Source of the DNA: Paludibacteraceae bacterium
Lineage (GTDB): Bacteria > Bacteroidota > Bacteroidia > Bacteroidales > Paludibacteraceae
NCBI GenBank assembly: GCA_017560605.1
Contig: JAFZEQ010000061.1
Location: 1 to 8,831, forward strand
DNA length: 8,831 bases
Direction of reading: 5' to 3'
Positions within the stretch are counted from its first letter, which is position 1; every line of letters starts with the position of its first letter. The position numbers and the translations under genes were made by a program. The notes beneath the pieces are model-generated. The model ran no database searches. It was not told where the DNA came from and saw only the letters and a list, made by a program, of their open reading frames with translations. Below, piece after piece: positions 1 to 7,048 of this stretch.

Positions 1-225
1 AGTGAAGATATCTACGAAGAAGATCTCAAGCCATACGGCAATGGATGGTTTAAGTATAAGTTGGATATAAAGAACGATCTAACTGAAATACACTTGATGG
101 ATAATGGTGGTGCGGATGTGCCTAAAAAATACAGAGTGGTGAAGCTTACTGAATACGAATTGCAATACAAAGACCAATACGGTAAGACTCACTATTGGTC
201 AAGATATGGCTCTACAAAAGAATAA
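1..225 (+). CDS. 3' end of a small protein, possibly lipocalin-like (5' truncated)
   Basis: Frame 1 is open from the first base to a TAA at 223-225 and gives 74 residues with no internal start that would make a sensible gene, so the beginning lies outside the window. The sequence is polar and beta-strand-like, with alternating charged and aromatic residues (KYRVVKLTEYELQYKDQYG) and a terminal HYWSRYG segment. This strand, turn and aromatic-Arg ending resembles the last strands of the small lipocalin-like domains common in Bacteroidota envelope proteins, but that is an impression from pattern only. The stop is followed two bases later by the likely GTG start of the AsmA-family gene, so the two are probably co-transcribed and may be translationally coupled. 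The N-terminus is missing, so the location in the cell cannot be told. Coding status is fairly sure; the family is weakly supported. Confidence 0.65.
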   Translation, partial: SEDIYEEDLKPYGNGWFKYKLDIKNDLTEIHLMDNGGADVPKKYRVVKLTEYELQYKDQYGKTHYWSRYGSTKE

Positions 226-227
226 GA

Positions 228-3182
228 GTGAAGCGCAAGCATAAAATATGGTGTGTTAGTCTATGCTGTATCGTGACAATACCGATACTAGTCATAGCTT
301 TGGCTGTCTGGGTGGTGTTCACTCCAGAGCGGCTCACTCCTGTTGTACGAAGTGTAGCAAAGCACTATGTGACATGTGCACATACCATTGATAAAGTAGA
401 GTTAACATTCGTTTCTACTTTCCCGTATGTGGGTTTAGAAGTTAATAATCTAATTATCAATAACCCCATGGATGGTGCTCCTAGCGATACTGTACTAGCA
501 ATCCCACAGATGGTTGTCAGTTTAGATGTGGTAGCGTTGCTCAAACACGATACACTATCTATATCTAACTTGTTGGTACCGGATATGCAAGTTAATCTGT
601 TTGTAGATGCTGATGGACATACTAACTACGATGTACTTGCTCTTCCTGAAGATACTATGCCAGAGGATACTACTGGACTTCCTTTTAATCATATTAGAGT
701 GGATAATTTGACATTATCAGCTACCCAAATTAGCTTTGTCAATCTACAAGATACTATTGATCTGGGGCTGCAAGATGCTATGATAACAGCAAAAGTAGTG
801 GACTGGGATGATTTGCAACTGGCTGTAGATATAAAGCATATCGATGTTGATATAGCAGGCGAACAATTAGCCAATGATTTGTCTTTGCAACTCACCTTAC
901 CTGCTGCGGTTGACATGGACAATATGAGCGTAACACTTCATCAAGCGAGATTGATAGTTGATGACTTAGCTATGACCTTAGATGGCTGGGCGAGTTTCGA
1001 TGAGGATATCCAAACAGATATGCGTGTTACTACAAGTGACTGGAAACTGGATAATGTTATGCGTTTGTTGCCGATAGAATTGGATAAAGATATTTCTAAA
1101 TTGTTGGCAGGTGGTAATATTTCACTAGATGCTACTGCTACTATCGATATGGCAGATGATACCCAATCGAAAATTTTAGTACATAACGCTAATGCTCGCT
1201 TTAAGAATACCAATATTGGCCTTCATGGTATCATCAAAAATCCGATGGGTAATTTGTGGATGGATTTGGTAACAGACATCAGTCTTCCTATAGCGGATGT
1301 CAAAGCGTTTTTACCTGCTGATATGAAACTAGCAGGTAATTTGAAAGGTACTGCGCAGGTACAAATGTATCTAGATGATTTGGTATCAATGCAACTGCAC
1401 AAAGGTAAGTTGTTAGGCGATATACAATTGTCGGGCCTCCAATATTCTGCCGATGGTATCAATGCTTCCTTGCCGAATAATAGATTAGAGTTTCAAATAC
1501 CTAATCCAGCGCCTTCGCGCAAAGAGGTAGATTGGATAGCGGCTTCACTGCAAACCAATGGAGGTGTAGTATCAATGGATACAAGCTTGATGACTACAAT
1601 AGGGCAAAGCAATATTGCACTTGAGTTGAATAATATCTTGAGCACAAGTCCTTACCTACATGCCACACTCGCTTTGCAAAGTGGCGAGCAATTACACGCT
1701 TTGATGGATAGTATGGATATAACTATCGCACAACCTAAACTGAAAACTTATGTGGCATACCATATGACTGATACTAATATAATGCCTGTGGTAGATGCTA
1801 GATTGGATTTTGAAAGTGTGCAGGGATATTATACGGACATACATGTAGATATGCAACCTTCTACACTGACTGCATCCTTGCAAGCTCCTCGTATGCGTGC
1901 TGATTTGCAGACGCAATCATTGTATGCTACATTGGGGGAGGAACTCAAACTGCAAACACAGGATATCAAGATTTCAGCGGCTGCAAGATATAATACCCAT
2001 GGTGGAGATAATATTTTGTTGAAATGGAATCCTAAATTAGCCGTGAATATGAACGATGCGGAACTAGCATTAGCTGATTGGCAACAAATTGTACAAATAC
2101 CTACTATAGATTTTAACTATACCAATCGTGAATGCAAAATTAATCAATCTAATATAATCATTGGTAATAGCGATTTCTCGTTAACAGGCGAATTGAGAAA
2201 TATAGGTCGTTGGATGCGTGGTAGAGATATCTTAGAAGGCGAATTATGGTTCGAAAGTACATATACTGATGTGGATGAGTTATTGGCATTAGTATCTGCT
2301 CCTCAAGGAACAGAAGAACAAGCATCAGATACCACAACACAAACCGTAGATAAAGCCGCTTCTGAGACAATGGATGGTCCTTTTATGGTGCCATCTAATG
2401 TGGATATAGCACTTAATACTTTGATTAAAAAAGCAAGTGCATTTGATCAAACGGCTACTAATTTGGGTGGAAAAGTCTATGTTAAAAATGGAACATTAGT
2501 AGTTGAGGAGATGGGTCTAATATGTAACGCAGCTAAACTACAACTGACCGCTATGTATCGTACTCCACGCAGAAACCATATTTATGTTGGTTTTGACTAC
2601 CATATGCTGGATGTTGATATTGAAGAGTTGATTGGTATGATTCCGCAACTGGATACAATGATGCCTATGCTTCGTAGTTTCAAAGGACAAGCCGAATTCC
2701 ATTTAGCTGCTGAAACATATACCAATGCTCAATATGAGATTAAACCATCCACTTTACGTGGTGCGGCTAGCCTTTTTGGTAAAGATTTAGTAGTGCTCGA
2801 TAACGAAACATTTAGTAAGATATCCAAGCTACTTATGTTCAGTAAAAAAACAGAGAACAAAGTAGATAGTATTTCTGCGGAGTTAACACTATATAAGAAG
2901 GAGATTGATGTGTATCCTTTCTGTGTATCGATGGGTAATTATATGGTGGCGTTGGGGGGACAACATAATTTGGATATGAGTTTTAATTATGACATTAATG
3001 TACTATCGCCTATATACCTTGGTGTTAATGTATCTGGTAATATAGATGACCTTGATATTAAATTGGTACCTTGTAAATTTGCCAAGGACTTTAAACCACT
3101 ATTTCATCGAAAAGTGGATACGCAAACAGCAGAATTACGCAGTATGATTCGCGAATCTATGAGAAAAAATGTGAAGATGTAG
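228..3182 (+). CDS. AsmA family protein, inner-membrane anchored, large periplasmic body
   Basis: This is a 984-residue protein if it starts at the GTG at 228. A TTG at 195 is also in frame but would overlap the upstream gene by 31 bases and put eleven extra residues before the basic stretch. The GTG start gives the usual layout: a basic tip (KRKHK), one membrane helix at about residues 7-31, then a long beta-rich periplasmic part. The segment after the helix (FTPERLTPVVRSVAKHYV, then a strand ending in FPYVGLEVNNL) is typical of the AsmA N-terminus. A Thr/Asp/Glu-rich linker lies at about 690-717, followed by the AsmA-like C-terminal region at about 818-984, where LRGAASLFGKDLVVLDNETF is characteristic. 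AsmA-like proteins such as YhdP, TamB and YdbH are thought to form hydrophobic grooves that carry phospholipids between membranes. That this protein does so is inference. There is no frameshift. ATA and TTA/CTA codons are frequent, unlike in the amidase gene downstream. Confidence 0.9.
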   Translation: MKRKHKIWCVSLCCIVTIPILVIALAVWVVFTPERLTPVVRSVAKHYVTCAHTIDKVELTFVSTFPYVGLEVNNLIINNPMDGAPSDTVLAIPQMVVSLDVVALLKHDTLSISNLLVPDMQVNLFVDADGHTNYDVLALPEDTMPEDTTGLPFNHIRVDNLTLSATQISFVNLQDTIDLGLQDAMITAKVVDWDDLQLAVDIKHIDVDIAGEQLANDLSLQLTLPAAVDMDNMSVTLHQARLIVDDLAMTLDGWASFDEDIQTDMRVTTSDWKLDNVMRLLPIELDKDISKLLAGGNISLDATATIDMADDTQSKILVHNANARFKNTNIGLHGIIKNPMGNLWMDLVTDISLPIADVKAFLPADMKLAGNLKGTAQVQMYLDDLVSMQLHKGKLLGDIQLSGLQYSADGINASLPNNRLEFQIPNPAPSRKEVDWIAASLQTNGGVVSMDTSLMTTIGQSNIALELNNILSTSPYLHATLALQSGEQLHALMDSMDITIAQPKLKTYVAYHMTDTNIMPVVDARLDFESVQGYYTDIHVDMQPSTLTASLQAPRMRADLQTQSLYATLGEELKLQTQDIKISAAARYNTHGGDNILLKWNPKLAVNMNDAELALADWQQIVQIPTIDFNYTNRECKINQSNIIIGNSDFSLTGELRNIGRWMRGRDILEGELWFESTYTDVDELLALVSAPQGTEEQASDTTTQTVDKAASETMDGPFMVPSNVDIALNTLIKKASAFDQTATNLGGKVYVKNGTLVVEEMGLICNAAKLQLTAMYRTPRRNHIYVGFDYHMLDVDIEELIGMIPQLDTMMPMLRSFKGQAEFHLAAETYTNAQYEIKPSTLRGAASLFGKDLVVLDNETFSKISKLLMFSKKTENKVDSISAELTLYKKEIDVYPFCVSMGNYMVALGGQHNLDMSFNYDINVLSPIYLGVNVSGNIDDLDIKLVPCKFAKDFKPLFHRKVDTQTAELRSMIRESMRKNVKM

Positions 3183-3216
3183 TTGACGGTCGAAATTTAA
3201 ATTAATAAATAACAAT

Positions 3217-5307
3217 ATGAAAAAAATCCTATTTTTGAGTCTTGCGCTCGTATCGCTTATGGCTTGTACTAAAGATGAAAATCCATTGCTCACCAAGCAG
3301 AATACACCTTATGGTGTTCCTGCATTTGATAAGGTGAAAAACGAACACTATCTACCAGCTTTCGAAGCAGCAATCGCTGAAAACGAAGCAGAGATAAAGG
3401 CTATAGTTAATAATTCAGAAGCACCTACCTTCGCTAATACCATTGAGGCACTGGACCGTGCTGGGGGGCTATTAGAAAGTGTTTCTGGTGTATTCTTCAA
3501 TGTTCTTGAGGCTGATGGTAATGATGAGATGAATGCTATTGCCGAAGAGATTTCACCTAAACTCTCTGCGTTAAGTGATGGTATCATACTCAATGATGCG
3601 CTCTTCCAACGCGTTAAAACAGTTTATGATCAACGTGAAACACTAGGTCTCAATGACGAGCAAATGCGTCTTTTGACAGAGACATATAAATCTTTTGCAC
3701 AGAATGGTGCCAACCTTCCGGCAGATAAGAAAGCGCGTCTAAAAGAGATTAACCAAGAGTTAAGTCTTCTTTCACTACAATTTGGTAATAATGTGGTTGA
3801 CGAAACTAATTCATACCAACATTTTGTTACCGATGAGGCTCAACTTAAAGGTCTTCCTCAAAGCGCGAAAGCTGCTGCTAAAGAAGAAGCTACCGCAGCT
3901 GGTCGTCCTGATGCATGGCTCTTTACTCCAAAACGCACTAGCTTTACTCCTGTGCTCCAATACTGCGAGAATCGCGAACTTCGTAAGGAATTGCTCATGG
4001 CTTATACTACCCGCGCTAACCACGATAACGACAAGGATAACAAGAGTATCATTGTTAAGACTATGCAATTGCGCGTAGAGAAAGCACAACTTTTTGGTTA
4101 CGACAATCCTGCTGACTATATCCTCGCTGATTGTATGGCTAAGGACGCTAAAACTGTAGATGCGTTCCTTCTATCTGTATGGGAACCTAGCTTACTTGCA
4201 GCTCAAAAAGAGGCAGCCGAACTTCAAAAACTAATGGACAAAGATCTTCCTGGTGAGAAACTACAACCATGGGATTGGTGGTACTATGCTGAGAAACTTC
4301 GCCTTGAGAAATATGCACTTAATGAGGAAGAACTAAAACCTTATTTTGAACTTAGCAATGTTCGTAAAGGTGCTTTTGATTTAGCTACCAAACTGTTTGG
4401 GTTGAAATTCAAGAAACTCGATAATATGCCAGTTTACAACCCTGAGGTAGAGGTGTTTGAAGTTACATATGCAGATGGTAGTTTGGTAGGTGTACTTTAC
4501 ACAGACTACTTCCCTCGTGCTGGCAAACGTCCAGGTGCTTGGATGAATAATATCTGTCCACAATATGTGGATGCCAATGGTGTTGACCATCGTCCAGTAA
4601 TCATCAATGTAGGTAACTTTAATAAGCCTACTGCAGGCAATCCATCACTACTCTCTATGGATGATGTTGAGACTCTTTTCCACGAGTTTGGTCATGCGTT
4701 GCACGGACTAATGTCTAAGGCTACATACAAATCACTTGCTGGTACCAATACTCCACGTGACTTTGTTGAACTTCCTTCTCAGTTTATGGAGAACTATTGC
4801 TATCACCCAGAGGTACTCAAGACATATGCCTTCCATTACCAAACAGGTCAAGTTATTCCAGATTCGTTGATTGCTAAGATTAACAAAGCATCAACCTTCA
4901 ACCAAGGTTTTGTTCAAACAGAGTTGCTATCTGCTTCAATCCTTGATATGGACTATCACAAGATGAATACCACATCAGCTTTTGATGTGAATGCTTTCGA
5001 AGAGGCTTCTATGAAGAAAATGAAGATGATTCCTCAAATAATCACTCGTTATCGTTCTACTTTCTATAACCATATTTTCACCACCGGCTATGCTGCGGGT
5101 TATTACAGCTATACATGGGCTGCGGTGTTAGATGCAGATGCTTTTGCTGCATTCGAGGAAACAGGCGATATATTTAATCCTCAAATGGCAGCTAAGTTCC
5201 AACGTCTCCTTGAACAAGGTGGTACACGCGACGCAGCTCTACTTTATCGTGAATTCCGTGGCAAAGATGCCGATCCTAAATATTTGCTCAAACGCTGTGG
5301 ATTCTAA
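3217..5307 (+). CDS. dcp: M3 family peptidyl-dipeptidase (Dcp-like), lipoprotein
   Basis: This 696-residue zinc metallopeptidase of family M3 matches E. coli Dcp along its whole length as I recall it. Shared landmarks are the N-terminal NP-L...PYGVPAFD...HYLPAF pattern, QPWDWWYYAEKLR, LKPYFEL, GAWMNN, and GTNTPRDFVELPSQ. The zinc site is intact: H489-E490-F-G-H493 in HEFGHALHG, with the third ligand E518 at +29, the spacing usual for M3. The substrate-binding loop GYAAGYYSY (about 624-632) follows H619. Dcp enzymes release dipeptides from the C-terminus of peptides; OpdA is the close alternative, but the N-terminal half fits Dcp better. Unlike E. coli Dcp it has a lipoprotein signal: MKK, a hydrophobic stretch, then lipobox LMAC with C17. 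Residues after the cysteine (T-K-D-E-N) fit the Bacteroidota surface-export signal, so it may face outside. The gap to the AsmA gene is 34 AT-rich bases; the next gene starts 19 bases downstream. Confidence 0.95.
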   Translation: MKKILFLSLALVSLMACTKDENPLLTKQNTPYGVPAFDKVKNEHYLPAFEAAIAENEAEIKAIVNNSEAPTFANTIEALDRAGGLLESVSGVFFNVLEADGNDEMNAIAEEISPKLSALSDGIILNDALFQRVKTVYDQRETLGLNDEQMRLLTETYKSFAQNGANLPADKKARLKEINQELSLLSLQFGNNVVDETNSYQHFVTDEAQLKGLPQSAKAAAKEEATAAGRPDAWLFTPKRTSFTPVLQYCENRELRKELLMAYTTRANHDNDKDNKSIIVKTMQLRVEKAQLFGYDNPADYILADCMAKDAKTVDAFLLSVWEPSLLAAQKEAAELQKLMDKDLPGEKLQPWDWWYYAEKLRLEKYALNEEELKPYFELSNVRKGAFDLATKLFGLKFKKLDNMPVYNPEVEVFEVTYADGSLVGVLYTDYFPRAGKRPGAWMNNICPQYVDANGVDHRPVIINVGNFNKPTAGNPSLLSMDDVETLFHEFGHALHGLMSKATYKSLAGTNTPRDFVELPSQFMENYCYHPEVLKTYAFHYQTGQVIPDSLIAKINKASTFNQGFVQTELLSASILDMDYHKMNTTSAFDVNAFEEASMKKMKMIPQIITRYRSTFYNHIFTTGYAAGYYSYTWAAVLDADAFAAFEETGDIFNPQMAAKFQRLLEQGGTRDAALLYREFRGKDADPKYLLKRCGF

Positions 5308-5326
5308 TGTATAGCTAACAGCTAAG

Positions 5327-6100
5327 ATGAATTATTACTTCAAAAATATAGCACAAACTAGCCTAATGAGAACCATTCTTTTGATTCTCATTGGGTTGGC
5401 TATGTGGATACTATCTCTAGCTAACGGCAATGAGTGGTCGACGGTAGGTATCGGCTTTTTCTTAGTAACACTCAACTCGCTTTTAGCAATGCAGTATAGT
5501 TATAGATTAGGGTGGAGCAACCTGCCATCCGGACTACTAGCTGCCACTATGTGGATGGTTCTATCTGCTCTTACTGCTTATCAGCTTTGTTGGCAAGTGC
5601 ATCTTGTAGTCTTTGAGATACTGGTTGCTGGATTAATCGTTTCGCGAATCAATATCCAGACAGAGGCTAAGGAACAAGCATTCCTCATTTCGCTACTATT
5701 TTGTATCCTATCACCTAAGTTTTTGATTGCAGGTATAGGTATCTTATATCTACTAGTTGTCCTGATGCTACGTACTCGTCTCACATGGAGAGTTATAATG
5801 GCTTGTATTATAGCTATTGCTGTCTACGCTATCTATGCTTTGATACTTCGTCATATAGGGTGGGGAGAGATGATTTGGAAGGAGAATATACCTACTCTCC
5901 CATTACTATGGTGGGGTATCGGTGGAGGTATATACCTATTAACATGGCTAGTACTTTTACTCGTCTTTAACAAGGCATCATTTTTTAATGGTCTACTCTA
6001 TGTTATCTATCTTAGTTTATTAACTATTCTAGGTGTGGCTTTTAATACTTCACTATTCAATACATATATTTTACCTTACTTACTACCATTGTTCACGTAG
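5327..6100 (+). CDS. Multi-pass membrane protein of unknown function
   Basis: This is a 257-residue, strongly hydrophobic protein that I do not recognise with confidence. Reading the sequence gives about seven or eight membrane helices: roughly residues 15-33, 38-58, 68-86, 90-107, 118-147 (long, perhaps two, with SPK in the middle), 154-172, 190-213 and 220-241. A glycine-rich GIGGG stretch sits in the penultimate helix, and a charged loop (RINIQTEAKEQ) follows the fourth. It lacks an obvious signal peptide, catalytic motif, nucleotide-binding loop or transporter signature. Size and layout resemble small uncharacterised membrane proteins (DUF-type) that are common in Bacteroidota. The ATG at 5327 lies 19 bases after the dcp stop; a second in-frame ATG at codon 14 would also leave all helices intact. 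Tight spacing suggests co-transcription with dcp, but no functional link can be claimed. Confidence 0.8.
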   Translation: MNYYFKNIAQTSLMRTILLILIGLAMWILSLANGNEWSTVGIGFFLVTLNSLLAMQYSYRLGWSNLPSGLLAATMWMVLSALTAYQLCWQVHLVVFEILVAGLIVSRINIQTEAKEQAFLISLLFCILSPKFLIAGIGILYLLVVLMLRTRLTWRVIMACIIAIAVYAIYALILRHIGWGEMIWKENIPTLPLLWWGIGGGIYLLTWLVLLLVFNKASFFNGLLYVIYLSLLTILGVAFNTSLFNTYILPYLLPLFT

Positions 6101-6203
6101 ATGCGCGCATATGCGTGTACGCTATAATAATGGTGATTATGTAATTAGTAACATATAAAATACAATTAAAATAATTATTAACTAACCATTTAAAACATTT
6201 TGT
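6101..6203. promoter_or_regulatory. AT-rich intergenic gap, likely leader of the propeller/amidase genes
   Basis: This is the longest gap in the window (103 bases). After the first 20 bases it becomes very A/T-rich up to the ATG at 6204. I looked for the Bacteroidota -7 motif (TAnnTTTG) with an upstream TTTG/TTG box and found no convincing match; the only TTTTG is at 6198-6202, too close to the start codon to be a promoter. There is no Shine-Dalgarno sequence, which is normal in Bacteroidota where A-rich leaders are used. The change of gene content across the gap makes it the most likely site of a new transcription start, but that is inference from spacing only. Confidence 0.35.
6102..6119. 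other. Palindrome with perfect CGCATATGCG core
   Basis: Ten bases at 6106-6115 form a perfect palindrome just after the membrane-protein stop codon. In RNA the symmetry extends to 6102-6119 through C-G, T-A and two G-U pairs, giving a short GC-containing hairpin with a small A/U loop. No run of T follows, so it is not a classical intrinsic terminator. It could be a weak terminator, an RNA-stabilising hairpin or a binding site for a dimeric regulator, or chance. Confidence 0.3.
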
Positions 6204-7037
6204 ATGAAGAAGATTTTTCTTTCTTTGGCGTTGGCAATTCCAATGATGCTGTCAGCGCAAGTGTTTGAGGTAGGTCAACTCACCAAGTTGAACACTCCTA
6301 CTGACACTGATGTTAAGGTGGCAGGTGTGAGTCCTGATGGCTCATATGTGCTCATCACCGATGGTGCTAACCATGGCTTACGTCGTTATGATGTGGCTAC
6401 TGGTCAAACTACCATTATCTCTACTGCATCTGGTGCAGGCTACAATGTTCAAATTAGCAAAGACGGTCACGAGTTAGTTTATCGTGAAACTAGTATTGAC
6501 AAACAAGGTTTGCGCAAGAATGATGTTGTTCGTCTTGACTTGACTGATTCAAAGGCAACAACTATCGCTACAGATCAACGTGATATGATGGCAATGGCTA
6601 ATACTGGAGCCAATGTGTCTGTATCTATCAATGATCGTAAGATTGTTCTTACCAAGAATGGCAAGAATATTGTCTTGGCTCCTAATGGTAATGACCAAAG
6701 TTACATCTGGCCTTCAGTTTCTCCAGATGGTAGCAAACTTTGCTACTATGTTTGTGGTAATGGCTGCTGGGTTGCCAATATAGACGGTAGCAATAAGCAG
6801 TTTATTGGTCACAATGTTCAAGCAGCAAAATGGTATGACAACAATACCTTGGTAGCAATGTCTTCTGAAGATGATGGTCATTTTACTACTGCTTCTGCAA
6901 TCGTAGCTCACACTTTGGATGGCAAAAAGCAAGTCTTGACACATAACTCTATCATTGCTATGTTCCCATATGTAGCAGAGAACACTATCGTATTCTCTAC
7001 ATTAGATGGCGAAACTTATATGTTGAACATTAAATAA
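6204..7037 (+). CDS. Secreted TolB/WD40-like six-bladed beta-propeller protein
   Basis: This is a 277-residue protein with a signal peptide (MKK, hydrophobic core, then MLSA) and predicted cleavage after A18, leaving Gln19 first, as is common for Bacteroidota secreted proteins. The mature part repeats about every 42 residues with the pattern of PD40/TolB-type propellers: VSPDGSYVLIT at 42-52, ISKDGHELVY at 84-93, SINDRKIVLT at 141-150, VSPDGSKLCYY at 172-182, a YDNNTLVAMSS repeat near 211-221 and a final TIVFSTLDGETYMLNI strand that probably closes the ring. Such propellers usually bind proteins or ligands and rarely catalyse reactions. The only three cysteines of the mature protein are C180, C184 and C188, all within nine residues. 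There is no C-terminal sorting domain and no lipobox, so it is probably free in the periplasm or secreted. The next gene, an amidase, begins at or just after its stop codon, so the two likely work together. The exact role is unknown. Confidence 0.85.
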   Translation: MKKIFLSLALAIPMMLSAQVFEVGQLTKLNTPTDTDVKVAGVSPDGSYVLITDGANHGLRRYDVATGQTTIISTASGAGYNVQISKDGHELVYRETSIDKQGLRKNDVVRLDLTDSKATTIATDQRDMMAMANTGANVSVSINDRKIVLTKNGKNIVLAPNGNDQSYIWPSVSPDGSKLCYYVCGNGCWVANIDGSNKQFIGHNVQAAKWYDNNTLVAMSSEDDGHFTTASAIVAHTLDGKKQVLTHNSIIAMFPYVAENTIVFSTLDGETYMLNIK

Positions 7038-7048
7038 TGCAGACTGTT

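Noticed and set aside
3194..3203. AATTTAAATT palindrome between the AsmA gene and dcp
   Set aside because: Perfect but made only of A and T in an AT-rich spacer; too weak for a terminator hairpin and likely by chance.
3782..4089. Overlapping open frames on both strands inside dcp
   Set aside because: They lie within a region where the dcp frame aligns continuously with known family members, and they show no domain or signal of their own.
5313..5325. Direct repeat AGCTAA-C-AGCTAA just before the membrane protein start
   Set aside because: Two six-base copies in a 19-base spacer, with no third copy and no known site of this kind; probably chance or slippage.
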